Positions 45,082-54,258 of a stretch of 64,000 bases of DNA are shown piece by piece. The DNA is from Hyphomicrobiaceae bacterium (GTDB lineage: Bacteria; Pseudomonadota; Alphaproteobacteria; Rhizobiales; Hyphomicrobiaceae), in NCBI GenBank assembly GCA_030655135.1, contig JAURWC010000084.1:186001-250000 (forward strand), given 5' to 3'. Within the stretch, counting starts at the first letter, position 1; each line of letters begins with the position of its first letter. Under the pieces are notes generated by a model, which worked only from the letters and a program-made list of their open reading frames with translations, was not told the DNA's origin and did no database searches. Made by a program: the position numbers and the translations under genes.

Positions 45082-45870
45082 ATGGGCCAACAGACCGCCA
45101 AGACGGCCCTCATCACGGGATCCACCAGCGGCATCGGCCTCGGCATTGCCCAGGCGCTCGCCGCGGCCGGCTTTGACATCATGCTGCACGGCTCGCGATC
45201 TGCAGCGGACGCCGAGGCCATCCGCGGCAAGCTTGCAAACGCGCAAGGCACGAAGGTGGGGTATCACGCAGCTGACGTGTTGAAACCCGGCGCAGTCGCA
45301 GGCCTCATCGCCGCAACCGAAGCGGCACTTGGTCCGATCGACGTGCTGGTCAACAATGCCGGCATCCAGCATGTCTCTCCCATCGAAGACTTCCCGGATG
45401 AGCAGTGGGATGCGATCCTGGCCATCAATCTCACGGCCGCCTTCCAGGCGATCAAGCGAACCGTGCCGGGTATGAAGCAGCGCAAGTGGGGCCGCATCAT
45501 CAACGTTGCCTCCGCGCACGCGCTCGTCGCATCGCCCTTCAAGTCGGCTTACGTGACGGCCAAGCACGGCCTGCTGGGCTTGACGAAGACTGTAGCGCTC
45601 GAAGTCGCCGAGTACGGCATCACTTGCAACGCCATCTGCCCCGGCTACGTCCTGACGCCGCTCGTACAAAAGCAGATCCCTGACCAGGCCCGCTCGCGCG
45701 GCATCAGCGAAGACGCCGTCGTGCGCGATGTCATGCTGGCGCCGCAGGCGACCAAGCAGTTCGTCACCGTTGAGCAGCTGGGCGGGCTCGCGGTATTCCT
45801 GACAACGGACGCGGCAAGCCAGATAACCGGCACCGCCTTGCCCGTCGACGGCGGATGGACAGCGCACTAG
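45082..45870 (+). CDS. bdhA: D-3-hydroxybutyrate dehydrogenase
   Basis: 262 residues, classical SDR. NAD motif TALITGSTSGIGLGIAQALA, NNAG, catalytic Ser/Tyr/Lys in NVASAHALVASPFKSAYVTAKHG, and the family-specific NAICPGYVLTPLVQKQI and ITGTALPVDGGWTAH. It oxidises D-3-hydroxybutyrate to acetoacetate, a step in polyhydroxybutyrate turnover. Cotranscribed with meaB. Confidence 0.93.
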   Translation: MGQQTAKTALITGSTSGIGLGIAQALAAAGFDIMLHGSRSAADAEAIRGKLANAQGTKVGYHAADVLKPGAVAGLIAATEAALGPIDVLVNNAGIQHVSPIEDFPDEQWDAILAINLTAAFQAIKRTVPGMKQRKWGRIINVASAHALVASPFKSAYVTAKHGLLGLTKTVALEVAEYGITCNAICPGYVLTPLVQKQIPDQARSRGISEDAVVRDVMLAPQATKQFVTVEQLGGLAVFLTTDAASQITGTALPVDGGWTAH

Positions 45871-45941
45871 CGCTTCGGACGTGTGGAGCGGTTTACGGAA
45901 AAGAAACGCCAGCATGGCGTGAGCGCAGCATTGGAGACGCG

Positions 45942-46112
45942 ATGGCCCAGTTGATCCTGCTTCTGATCTACCTGACGACCATCGCCATCATCGTCTGGCA
46001 GGCGATCGTGCTGGTGCGCGATCCCGCATCCCGCTCGCCCGGCCGCATCGCGCTTGTCGCCGCTGCCAGCGCGCTTATCACCGGCGTCATCTACTTCGGC
46101 GTGCTGCATTAA
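45942..46112 (+). CDS. Small two-helix membrane protein
   Basis: 56 residues from ATG 45942 with GGAG at 45933-45936. Two hydrophobic helices (LILLLIYLTTIAIIVWQAIV and ALVAAASALITGVIYFGVL) are joined by a polar turn RDPASRSPGR. No family is recognised. Codon bias follows the neighbours, supporting a real gene. An upstream in-frame ATG at 45855 would overlap bdhA and is less likely. Confidence 0.6.
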   Translation: MAQLILLLIYLTTIAIIVWQAIVLVRDPASRSPGRIALVAAASALITGVIYFGVLH

Positions 46113-46169
46113 CGTGCTCGCGGACCGTAGCGGTTTCCCGATGAGAAACACGGCCATAAGGAAGCGGAC

Positions 46170-46844
46170 ATGCCGGCATCGCGCCCCACAATCCTGCTCA
46201 CTGGCTTTGGTCCATTCCCGGGCATCCCTGAAAACCTGACGTCACGCCTCGTGCCGGAAGTGGCGCAGCGCGCCATCCGCCGTTTTCGCGGTCATGCAGT
46301 CGTCAGCGAGATATTTCCGACCGAGTGGACGCGCGCGCCGCAACGCCTTGACGAGCTCTACCAGCAGCATTCACCGAAACTGGTGCTGCATTTCGGCGTG
46401 TCGGAACGGGCCACCGGTTTCCAGATTGAAACGACTGCCTTCAATCGCTGCCTCAGCCTGACTGATGCAGCCGGCTGCCTGCCATCGGCGCTCGAAATCG
46501 ATCCGGCAGGATCCGCGAGCATGTCGACGCGCCTGCCCGCCGAAGACATCGTCGCCCGGCTTCGCAGCCTCAACCTGCCTGCCTCGCTGTCGCCGGACGC
46601 CGGCAGCTATCTCTGCAACAGTATCTTCTATCGCACGCTGCACCATGCGGCCGCGTTGCCGCGCGCCGCCGTCGCCGGCTTCGTGCACATTCCAGCCAAG
46701 CTTGACGATAGCGCCGGCGTGCAAGCAGACGCGGCACGTCCCTTCGACTGGAACGCCGCCCTGCTCGGGTCTCTGGAGATCATTCGCGTTTGCCTGGGCC
46801 TCGCGCCGAGGACGCACGGCCGAAGTGCTTCCGGAAAAGTGTGA
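46170..46844 (+). CDS. Pyroglutamyl-peptidase I-like cysteine peptidase (C15)
   Basis: 224 residues. The N-terminal ILLTGFGPFPGIPENLTSRL, IETTAFN with the catalytic Glu, SYLCNSIFYRTLHH with the nucleophile Cys, and GFVHIP with the His match the C15 family in order and spacing. It removes N-terminal pyroglutamate from peptides. Slightly divergent from well-studied Pcp, so the exact substrate range is inferred. Confidence 0.85.
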   Translation: MPASRPTILLTGFGPFPGIPENLTSRLVPEVAQRAIRRFRGHAVVSEIFPTEWTRAPQRLDELYQQHSPKLVLHFGVSERATGFQIETTAFNRCLSLTDAAGCLPSALEIDPAGSASMSTRLPAEDIVARLRSLNLPASLSPDAGSYLCNSIFYRTLHHAAALPRAAVAGFVHIPAKLDDSAGVQADAARPFDWNAALLGSLEIIRVCLGLAPRTHGRSASGKV

Positions 46845-46875
46845 AACAGCTGTCCGATAAGAGGGCACGGATGTT

Positions 46876-47079
46876 CTAGCGCTTTGTCCGGCAGCCTTGC
46901 AGGCAGCGCGTCAGAGCCGAATCGCAGGTGGAGCCGCCCTTGGTGGCGCGCATGCAGGATTTCTCTGCCGCATAGCACTGCGCCGCGCACTGGCTCGAGC
47001 CCTCGGCGCGCACAGCCCCAGCCGACAGCAGCGCCATGAGCGCGGCCGCCATCAGTGGGTTCAATACTTTTACGTGCAA
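46876..47079 (-). CDS. Small secreted cysteine-rich protein
   Basis: Up to 67 residues. A signal-like hydrophobic region (MAAALMALLSAGAVRA) is followed by a short domain with six cysteines: QCAAQCYAAEKSC, then STCDSALTRCLQGC. The paired Cys-x3-Cys spacing suggests a disulfide-linked helical hairpin in the periplasm. The start is uncertain: TTG 47079 gives a basic n-region (HVK), while ATG 47052 starts inside the hydrophobic stretch. No family is named. Confidence 0.55.
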   Translation of the reverse strand: MHVKVLNPLMAAALMALLSAGAVRAEGSSQCAAQCYAAEKSCMRATKGGSTCDSALTRCLQGCRTKR

Positions 47080-47208
47080 TCCCAACGCGCATCTCCAGCG
47101 TGTAGGCGCCAGCCACGAACTCCACCGACACCTTACCATCGGCGACGGCGCAAACTACCCGCCAGCTCATGAATGCGACCTGAACTGGGTGCAGCGCAAG
47201 CCTGGCCG

Positions 47209-48603
47209 TCAGAATGCGTATTCTGCGAATATGTGATTAATATTCTTGTTCCACGGGCCGTTATACCGCTCCAGCAGGTCATCCGCCGCTGTCCGCCCGG
47301 TTTTGACCAAGTGCTCCAGCGGCTCCAGATAAATCGTTTCATCCTGGCTGCGCAGATTGACGAACCCGCGCCGCTTCAGACCGCCGCGCGCAATCCGCAG
47401 CGCCTCGCCGGCGAGGTGTTGCACCGTTGTCTGACGAAAGCGCGTATCGAGCGCCGTCTTTGGCACGGCGTTGCGCAGATCTTCCCTCTCTTCCGCCGTC
47501 CAATCCTTGACGAGGTCCCACGCCGCATCGAGCGCGGCACGATCGTAGAGCAGCCCAGTCCAGAATGCCGACAACGCACAAATGCGTTTCCAACGCCCGC
47601 CGTCGGCGCCCCGCATTTCCAGGAAGCGCTTCAGCCGCACCTCGGGAAAAAGCGTCGTCAGATGATCGGACCAGTCGTCGATCGTCGGTAGTTCACCCGG
47701 CAGGGCCTGGAGCTTGCCGGCCAGGAAGTCGCGGAATGAGGCGCCCGCCACGTCGATGTAGTTGCCCCCGCGATAGACAAAGTACATAGGCACGCCCAGC
47801 GCGTAGTCCACATAGCGCTCGTAGCCCATGCCGTCTTCGAACACGAACGGCAGCATGCCCGTGCGGTTACGGTCGGTATCGCGCCACACCTCGCTACGCA
47901 TCGAGCGGAAGCCGTTCGGCTTGCTCTCGGTGAATGGCGACGCCGCGAAGATCGCCGTCGCGATTGGCTGCAGCGCCAGCGAAACACGCAGCTTCTTGAC
48001 CATGTCGGCTTCACTGCCGAAGTCCAGGTTCACCTGGATCGTTGCCGTACGATACATCATGTCGAGGCCGCGCGAGCCGACCTGCGGCATGTAGCGGGTC
48101 ATCACCGCATAGCGCCGCTTCGGCATCCGTGGCGTCTCGTCCAGCGTCCACTTCGGCGAGAATCCGAGGCCGAGAAAACCGATGCCCAGATCCTCGCCGA
48201 CGGCCAGCACCTCGTTCAGGTGCTCTTCCGTCTCCGACGCAGTCTGGTGCAGCGACATGACCGGCGCACCCGATAACTCGAATTGCCCGCCGGGCTCCAA
48301 ACTGATCGTTCCCGTCGGCCGTCCCTGCACTTCGCACTGCGGGCAATGCAGCGCGATCATCGTATCGCCTTCCTTGATCGGTTCCCATTGGTAGCGATCG
48401 ATCAAGGCTTGCATCAACGCGCGGATGCCGCGGGGCCCCTCGTACGGAACGGGGCCGAGTGTGTCGGTGTGGAAAACGAACTTCTCGTGCTCGGTGCCGA
48501 TCCGCCACGCACTTTCCGGCTTCTCGCCGGCAGCGATCCATTGGACGAGGTCATCGCGCGAGCTTATGGCCCCACTCGGCGCACCGTCTTGACGGGTCGA
48601 CAT
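47209..48603 (-). CDS. gshA: Glutamate-cysteine ligase
   Basis: 464 residues of the plant/alphaproteobacterial GCL type. Key segments are WRIGTEHEKFVFH, ISLEPGGQFELSGAP, GFSPKWTLDETPRMPKRRY, YRTATIQVNLDFGSEADM and NYIDVAGASFRDFL. It makes gamma-glutamylcysteine, the first step of glutathione synthesis. Start ATG 48603 has AAGGATCC upstream. The length fits the family (about 450-460). Confidence 0.96.
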   Translation of the reverse strand: MSTRQDGAPSGAISSRDDLVQWIAAGEKPESAWRIGTEHEKFVFHTDTLGPVPYEGPRGIRALMQALIDRYQWEPIKEGDTMIALHCPQCEVQGRPTGTISLEPGGQFELSGAPVMSLHQTASETEEHLNEVLAVGEDLGIGFLGLGFSPKWTLDETPRMPKRRYAVMTRYMPQVGSRGLDMMYRTATIQVNLDFGSEADMVKKLRVSLALQPIATAIFAASPFTESKPNGFRSMRSEVWRDTDRNRTGMLPFVFEDGMGYERYVDYALGVPMYFVYRGGNYIDVAGASFRDFLAGKLQALPGELPTIDDWSDHLTTLFPEVRLKRFLEMRGADGGRWKRICALSAFWTGLLYDRAALDAAWDLVKDWTAEEREDLRNAVPKTALDTRFRQTTVQHLAGEALRIARGGLKRRGFVNLRSQDETIYLEPLEHLVKTGRTAADDLLERYNGPWNKNINHIFAEYAF

Positions 48604-48748
48604 CCAGGATCCTTCAGTGCTGGTGGTTTTTCTTGTTCAGCCGGCTGCCATCCCGTCTGCCTGCCGAGGTTATGGGGGCTGCGCCCGGGACACACAAGCC
48701 CCCGCCCCCCGAAGGTTGCAGCAGCTCATCTGCAAATTCGGGCAACGG

Positions 48749-51277
48749 TCAGTTGAGCTTCATCATCCAAACGTCGCGCGGCGGGACGCCGCCGGTGCCG
48801 ATCCGGCTCATCGTGCGGCAGGACTGGGGCCCTAGTTTCCATGTCGTCCCGTCCTTGCGCAGGCTCGTCAGCGCGATACGGCCCTCGACCGACCGGTAGG
48901 CGATCGCAAGCGCACCGCCATGGTCCCCGGTAAAGAACGTGCCCGGCAGAACCGGCTCGTTGTACAGCAGCGAATCCCGCCACTGCAGATCCGGCCGAAC
49001 CGGAGCCGGCATCAGCGTTGCCCCTTCCGGAATGCCACATTCCAGCCAGCGCGGCGGTTTGCCGTAATCCACGGGCATTGCCCCATCGGCGCTTCCCGAC
49101 GAGATGGGCGCAATCAGCACCTGCAGCGTATTCTTCGTCATGATGTTGGTGTCCGCCGCCTCGGGACAGGCAGCAGCCTTGTGCGCGACCCGGAACGTGC
49201 TGCAGTTGGCAAACATTACCACCGACAGCCCTTTCTCACCGTTGATCGAAAACGGCGCGAGGATACTGGGCAGCTCAAAGAACATGCGAGGATCGCCGAA
49301 GGCGTCGCGATCCCAATAGGGACGCTGCACCTCTTGAGATGATTTGTTCGCTGTCGTCAGCGTCCGTGACCGGTGCCGTCCCATGCCGGTCTGCAACAGC
49401 GCGTACTGTGCCGGTGGTTGACCGACCGTATCGGGCAAGCGCTGGCGCCAAGCTTCCTTAGCCGTCAGCATCAGCCGTTGATCGAGCCGCAGCACGGACA
49501 GCAATGGAAAGCGCGCACGCGGCGCATCGCCGGTCTGCCCGCCCACGTAGGCCGACACCATCAGCACCCCCGCCCTGCGCGCAGCGCGCGACGTCATTAC
49601 CGGATCGGCGGCCTCGTTCCACGTCAGCGGCAGCCAAGACGGATACGCCAGCTTCAGCCGCGCCGCAGGATCCTTGTCGTCGTCATCGCCCGCATACCGC
49701 GGCTCCAGATTGTAGGACATCAGGTCGACGTCGTTGAGATAGCCTGCCGTGGCCTTGCCCGTGGAGCTCGGGCAGTTTTCGCGCACGACCGCCGACAGCG
49801 TTTCGCGCAACACGCCCTGTCCTTTGCACCGCACGGGGCCGCGCACGGGAATGGCAGGATACTGCAGCCGTGACGTGTGATCCGGCGCGCCGGTATCTTG
49901 GACGCCCGCGCATTGCGACATGTAGTGGCCGTCGTCAGTGAACTGGTCGCGCTGCATCGCCCAGCGACCGGCAGCCGTATCGAACCAAAAGCGATACATC
50001 CGCCGCGCAACGCTCTCTGTCTTGAGATCGGCTCGCGCCCCCATCAGCAAAATGTCTTCGGGGCCCTGGTCGGGCAGCGGGTCGCAGCCCGTTGGCGGCC
50101 GCTGCACCACCGTGAAGTTGTGGGAAACCAGCTGGTTGGCAAACTCGCCCGATAAGGGCGCGGCGCCCTTACTGGCGTTGACGCCGAATTCACCCCAGCG
50201 GTCCAGCGCGATGTACGCCCTCACTGGCTCAAACGCGATACCGCCCGCCGCGTCGGCCACGGTCTTGATATGCGTTAGCACCAAACCCGAGCCCTGCGTC
50301 AGCGAGACGAGCAATATTTCATCGACGCCGTCCCCATCGCTGTCGACGACGACCGGAGCGAAACGCAGCCAGTCTTCGGGCATGAAGCCGACATCAGCCA
50401 GCGTCTCAGGACACGTAGCCCATTGCGTACTGCCTGCGCCGGCGCAGAACAGCTCTCTGTCGCCCAGCGTCACCTGCGCCGGCGTGAGCTTCTCCAGCGC
50501 GACCAGCCGTGACGAACCACCGTCCATCGTCAACGTTTGCAGGTCGATGGTCACGCCGGCTTTCTCGGCTTCCTCGACGATCGTGGCCACCTGCTCGGGC
50601 GCTCGCTCTGCTGAAGGTGCCACGAAACGGCCGCTGACCACCTGATCACGCGCACCGTGCGGCGCCGGTTCATAGTCGCAGGTCGCAGCCGACTTCGAAA
50701 TGAAGCTGTCGCGGCCGAACCACGCCACGCTCGAGTATGCGGCCATACCGCGCCAGCGGCAGGCACGGCGTTGCCGCCACTCGCCGGGCAGCGGATTGAT
50801 GAGCGTGCAGTCCCGCACCGCATCAGCCAACAGGCCGGCATCGCAGGCTGCGCGCACCTTTTCTGAATCATCCTTGGGTGAATATGCGCTGGCCGCGTGC
50901 GTGTAGCAGAAATCGTGCGTGCGGCAGGCGCGCCGGAATTCGCGGTAGAACGAGTTCCCTTCACCGCGGCCTTTCAAGTAGATGTCGGTGAGCTGGCTTT
51001 CCGAGCACGCCAAGCGGCTCTTGCCCGCCCGCTCACTTTCGAGATAGCCGCCGCAGCGCCGGTACTCTGCATAGGACGCGATCGGCGCTGCATTTGCCAG
51101 ACAGGATTGATCAGGACCGCATGCCGCGCCCGTCAGCGCCTGATTGGCGCGATCGGCGATCAGCTTGCCGGGCTCCGGATATGGCATGATCTGGCCATCG
51201 AGCCACGCCGAACCCAGTAACAACACCGCCAGCACGGCGACGAATGCGCCGATCCAGACGAAGAGACGCATGAACAC
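48749..51277 (-). CDS. Large membrane-anchored protein with phospholipase-A2-like motif
   Basis: 842 residues. One N-terminal transmembrane helix (about 4-25) leaves the rest periplasmic. Residues 118-125 read CRTHDFCY, like the catalytic Cys-x2-His-Asp-x-Cys helix of secreted phospholipases A2, and CDAGLLADAVRDC (145-157) resembles the second PLA2 helix with its Asp and Cys. A classic Ca-loop is not obvious, though CGGYLESERAGK lies just before. VDSDGDGVDE (311-320) looks like a Ca-binding FG-GAP/EF-type loop. The remaining 500 residues, with many Cys, match nothing I know. Enzyme activity is only suggested. Confidence 0.6.
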   Translation of the reverse strand: MFMRLFVWIGAFVAVLAVLLLGSAWLDGQIMPYPEPGKLIADRANQALTGAACGPDQSCLANAAPIASYAEYRRCGGYLESERAGKSRLACSESQLTDIYLKGRGEGNSFYREFRRACRTHDFCYTHAASAYSPKDDSEKVRAACDAGLLADAVRDCTLINPLPGEWRQRRACRWRGMAAYSSVAWFGRDSFISKSAATCDYEPAPHGARDQVVSGRFVAPSAERAPEQVATIVEEAEKAGVTIDLQTLTMDGGSSRLVALEKLTPAQVTLGDRELFCAGAGSTQWATCPETLADVGFMPEDWLRFAPVVVDSDGDGVDEILLVSLTQGSGLVLTHIKTVADAAGGIAFEPVRAYIALDRWGEFGVNASKGAAPLSGEFANQLVSHNFTVVQRPPTGCDPLPDQGPEDILLMGARADLKTESVARRMYRFWFDTAAGRWAMQRDQFTDDGHYMSQCAGVQDTGAPDHTSRLQYPAIPVRGPVRCKGQGVLRETLSAVVRENCPSSTGKATAGYLNDVDLMSYNLEPRYAGDDDDKDPAARLKLAYPSWLPLTWNEAADPVMTSRAARRAGVLMVSAYVGGQTGDAPRARFPLLSVLRLDQRLMLTAKEAWRQRLPDTVGQPPAQYALLQTGMGRHRSRTLTTANKSSQEVQRPYWDRDAFGDPRMFFELPSILAPFSINGEKGLSVVMFANCSTFRVAHKAAACPEAADTNIMTKNTLQVLIAPISSGSADGAMPVDYGKPPRWLECGIPEGATLMPAPVRPDLQWRDSLLYNEPVLPGTFFTGDHGGALAIAYRSVEGRIALTSLRKDGTTWKLGPQSCRTMSRIGTGGVPPRDVWMMKLN

Positions 51278-51345
51278 TCCCCCGGGGCGTTACTCCGAAA
51301 TTCAGATGCCGACAGACTGCCCCCGCAGCGCCGCCCTTATGCCAC

Positions 51346-52086
51346 CTATCGCCAGTCCCCCGCTACTGCATTGACAATAGCCAGTGCGGCCACCGCCGCG
51401 GTATCTGCCCGCAAAATACGGGGCCCGAGCGAAATCATCCGCGTGTAGCGTTTTCCGCGCAACAGGTGCTGCTCGGCTTCCGAGAATCCGCCTTCGGGTC
51501 CGACCAGCACGGCCAGCTTTGCGCCCGCCAGCCCCTCAAGCGCCTGCAGCGGACTGGAAACCACCGCGGCCTCGTCACAGAAGATGAGCGAACGGCTTTC
51601 GTCCCACCCGGCGATGACCTTTTCCAGCTTTTCAGGTTCGGACACCTCAGCCACGCGCAGGATGCCGCACTGCTCGGCCGCCTCGATCGCATTGCTGCGC
51701 ATCCGGTCGACGTTCACGCGTTCCGCCACGGTATGTTGCGTCAGCACCGGCCGCAGCCGCGCCACGCCCATCTCCGCCGCCTTCTGCACCATGTAATCCA
51801 GACGCGACCGCTTGAGCGGCGCGAACAGATAGTCGATATCCGGTCCGTTCTCCTGCGCTCTGATCTGCTCCTGGCATTCCAGCCGGCACGTCCGCTTGGC
51901 ACGGCCGGTGATCTCGGCAAGCCACTCACCATCGCGGCCGTTGAACAGCAGGATCTTCGCACCATCGCCCAGCCGCAACGCATTCAGCAGGTAGTTGGCT
52001 GCAGCCGCATCGGCCATGATAACGGCACCGGCCGCGAGGTCGGACGGCACGAATAGGCGGTTGGCGGCAAAATCGAATTTTCCCAT
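51346..52086 (-). CDS. rsmE: 16S rRNA (uracil1498-N3)-methyltransferase
   Basis: 246 residues from ATG 52086 (MGKFDFAANRLFVPSDLAAG). The SPOUT-fold C-terminal knot is clear: KLAVLVGPEGGFSEAEQHLL and SLGPRILRADTAAVAALAIV are RsmE hallmarks, with an N-terminal PUA-like domain. It methylates U1498 of 16S rRNA. Divergent from ubiA with 97 bases between the starts. Confidence 0.95.
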   Translation of the reverse strand: MGKFDFAANRLFVPSDLAAGAVIMADAAAANYLLNALRLGDGAKILLFNGRDGEWLAEITGRAKRTCRLECQEQIRAQENGPDIDYLFAPLKRSRLDYMVQKAAEMGVARLRPVLTQHTVAERVNVDRMRSNAIEAAEQCGILRVAEVSEPEKLEKVIAGWDESRSLIFCDEAAVVSSPLQALEGLAGAKLAVLVGPEGGFSEAEQHLLRGKRYTRMISLGPRILRADTAAVAALAIVNAVAGDWR

Positions 52087-52183
52087 GGCTCTACCTAACC
52101 TAACCGGCGTGCGCGGCAAATAGGTCCGCCGCAGTTGCGGTGCATCCCGCACCCGACTAGGTTCGGCGCCAAAAGGCGACCAG

Positions 52184-53161
52184 ATGACGATGACGGAAAC
52201 CAAGCTGCCAGTGCCGGTAAGCGACCGCGACGGCCCAGCCGACGCCGCAAGCGGCAACTGGGTCGACCGCTATGCGCCGCAAGCGCTACGCCCGTATTTG
52301 CGCCTGGCAAGGCTCGACCGGCCAATCGGCACGTGGCTGCTGCTGTTTCCCTGTTGGTGGTCCGTTGCGCTTGCCGAGGTCTCTCAGAGCCGGCCCTACC
52401 CGAACGTCACGTATCTCGCTCTGTTTGCCGTTGGTGCTTTGTTGATGCGGGGCGCGGGCTGCGCCTTCAACGACTGGGCCGATCGCGACTACGATGCTGC
52501 GGTCGCGCGCACGGCCGGCCGGCCGATCCCGTCGGGCCAGGTCTCGCCGGAAGCGGCCCTGATCTTCGCGGCGACCCTGGCGTTTCTCGCCTTCTTCGTT
52601 TTGATCAGCTTCAACGGCTTCACGGTCGTGCTCGGCATCGCGTCGCTGTCGCTGGTGTTCATCTACCCCTTCATGAAGCGCTACACCTATTGGCCGCAGG
52701 TCATTCTCGGACTTGCGTTCAACTGGGGCGCGCTAATGGGCTGGACGGCCGTGAAAGGCTCGCTCGACATTGCCCCGGTATTGCTGTTCATCGGCTCCGT
52801 CTGCTGGACCATCGGCTACGACACGATCTACGCCCACCAGGACGCCGAAGACGACGCGTCCATCGGTTTGAAGTCGACAGCCTTGAAATTCGGTGAAGAC
52901 ACGATCACGTGGGTCGGCGCGTTCTATTCCGCCGCTATCGTCTTTTGGGTAGCTGCTGGCTTCTTCGCCGGCACACACCTGTTCTTCTACATGTGCATCG
53001 CACTGGTATCCCTGCAGCTGGCCTGGCAGGTCTCGACGCTCAAGATTCACGACCCGCAAAACTGCCTCTGGCGCTTTCGCTCCAACCGCGACGTCGGCGT
53101 CGCGCTGTTTTTGGGGCTCGTGGCCGACATGCTGCTGTCGTGGTGGTCCGGCCTCAGCTGA
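52184..53161 (+). CDS. ubiA: 4-hydroxybenzoate polyprenyltransferase
   Basis: 325 residues with about nine transmembrane helices. The two Asp-rich prenyl-diphosphate motifs are NDWADRDYD and DTIYAHQDAEDD, and the N-terminus has YLRLARLDRPIGTWLLLFP. It attaches the polyprenyl chain to 4-hydroxybenzoate in ubiquinone synthesis. The transcript probably ends at the hairpin at 53170-53193. Confidence 0.95.
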   Translation: MTMTETKLPVPVSDRDGPADAASGNWVDRYAPQALRPYLRLARLDRPIGTWLLLFPCWWSVALAEVSQSRPYPNVTYLALFAVGALLMRGAGCAFNDWADRDYDAAVARTAGRPIPSGQVSPEAALIFAATLAFLAFFVLISFNGFTVVLGIASLSLVFIYPFMKRYTYWPQVILGLAFNWGALMGWTAVKGSLDIAPVLLFIGSVCWTIGYDTIYAHQDAEDDASIGLKSTALKFGEDTITWVGAFYSAAIVFWVAAGFFAGTHLFFYMCIALVSLQLAWQVSTLKIHDPQNCLWRFRSNRDVGVALFLGLVADMLLSWWSGLS

Positions 53162-53169
53162 TACGAAAA

Positions 53170-53193
53170 GGGGTCTGACCTCGGTCAGACCCC
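53170..53193. terminator. Perfect hairpin between convergent ubiA and trcR
   Basis: GGGGTCTGACC, a TC loop, then GGTCAGACCCC: an uninterrupted 11-base stem nine bases after the ubiA stop. On the minus strand it is followed by CTTTTCG, giving some T-run character for the opposite gene; on the plus strand there is no T run. The same core recurs at 53245-53264, so it may belong to a repeat element rather than be a simple terminator. Confidence 0.55.
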
Positions 53194-53244
53194 GTTGCTC
53201 TGCGCGTGCAGAAACAATCGATATACAGCGCCGTAGCATAATCA

Positions 53245-53264
53245 GGTCAGACCGAGGTCTGGCC
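53245..53264. repeat. Second GGTCAGACC-type palindrome
   Basis: GGTCAGACC and GGTCTGGCC flank GA, an eight-of-nine match stem that shares the GACC-tc/ga-GGTC core with 53170-53193. The two palindromes bracket about 50 bases. GGGGTCAGACC-like sequences are familiar at the ends of REP/MITE-type units in proteobacteria; membership here is inferred. Confidence 0.45.
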
Positions 53265-53269
53265 CAATC

Positions 53270-54034
53270 TCACTCATCTCCAGGCGCCTCTTCCGGCTTG
53301 CTCGGCAGCTCACGCAGCTTGGCGAGGATGCGCGCGGCCTCGTCGGATTCCGATTCCTCCGGTGCCGCCTCGGCTTCCTTCGGCTGCAGGATCTCGGCCA
53401 TCGGCCGCTGAGCGGGCTGCTCGGCCGGCGCTGTCGTCTCTTCCGTCGGCAGAAGCGTGCCAGACTTCGCCAGTTCCTTCATGTGCTCGCGGCGGTCGCG
53501 CTCCATGCGGCGCGCGGCCTTCTGCACTTCGGCATCCAAATCTGTCTGCGAGCAGAGCCCCAGCGTCACCGGGTCCTGCGGCACGAGGCTGGACGAGTTC
53601 CAGTGCGTGCGATCGCGGATCTGCGCAATCGTCGGCTTGGTCGTGCCCACGAGGCGCATCAACTGGCTGTCCTTCAGCTCCGGATGATTGCGCAGCAGCC
53701 ACAGCACGGCGTTCGGACGGTCGTGACGGCGCGACACCGGCGTGTACCGCGGGCCGCGCTTGGTCGTCGTCTCGGGGATCGAAACCTTGCTCACCGCCAG
53801 AGACAGCGGATGTGCGGAATCTTCTTCAGCCTTCGCGATTTCCTCGCGCGTCAGCTGGCCGGACGTCACCGGGTCCATGCCCTTGATGCCCTGGGCCACG
53901 TCGCCGTCGGCGATGCCTTTGACCTCAAGCACGTGCAAGCCGCAAAACTCGGCAATCTGTTCGAATGTCAGCGAAGTATGTTCCGTCAGCCAGACAGCAG
54001 TGGCTTTCGGCATCAAGGGTTTACGGTCGCTCAT
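53270..54034 (-). CDS. trcR: Cell-cycle transcriptional regulator TrcR (DUF1013)
   Basis: 254 residues from ATG 54034 (MSDRKPLMPKATAVWLTEHT). The DUF1013 signature is strong: LTFEQIAEFCGLHVLEVKGIADGDVAQGI as a helix-turn-helix, DPVTSGQLTREEI, RHDRPNAVLWLLRNHPELKDSQ, and THWNSSSLVPQDPVTLGLCSQ. The C-terminal 75 residues are acidic and Pro/Glu-rich. In alphaproteobacteria TrcR is associated with CtrA-linked gene control. Convergent with ubiA. Confidence 0.92.
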   Translation of the reverse strand: MSDRKPLMPKATAVWLTEHTSLTFEQIAEFCGLHVLEVKGIADGDVAQGIKGMDPVTSGQLTREEIAKAEEDSAHPLSLAVSKVSIPETTTKRGPRYTPVSRRHDRPNAVLWLLRNHPELKDSQLMRLVGTTKPTIAQIRDRTHWNSSSLVPQDPVTLGLCSQTDLDAEVQKAARRMERDRREHMKELAKSGTLLPTEETTAPAEQPAQRPMAEILQPKEAEAAPEESESDEAARILAKLRELPSKPEEAPGDE

Positions 54035-54258
54035 AGCTCTTCTCCGGGCTCTCAGCGGGTGTGCCCGCGAAAGCCAAAACCTAAGTGAAACTGTAGGGGA
54101 TACCCACGCTATAGCCCGTTTCGTGGGCATTTCGCAACCGCCAACCGTGGCGTTAACCGCTTATTGCGGTGCGGCAGGCCAGCGGATAGGGTGCGGCCGC
54201 CATTGGAGGCACCCCTCGTGTGCCCAAAACTCAATCAAAACCAAGGACGGCCACCGCT

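Noticed and set aside
44800-45915. A 371-codon minus-strand frame
   Set aside because: Antisense to meaB and bdhA, which are certain; no motifs of its own.
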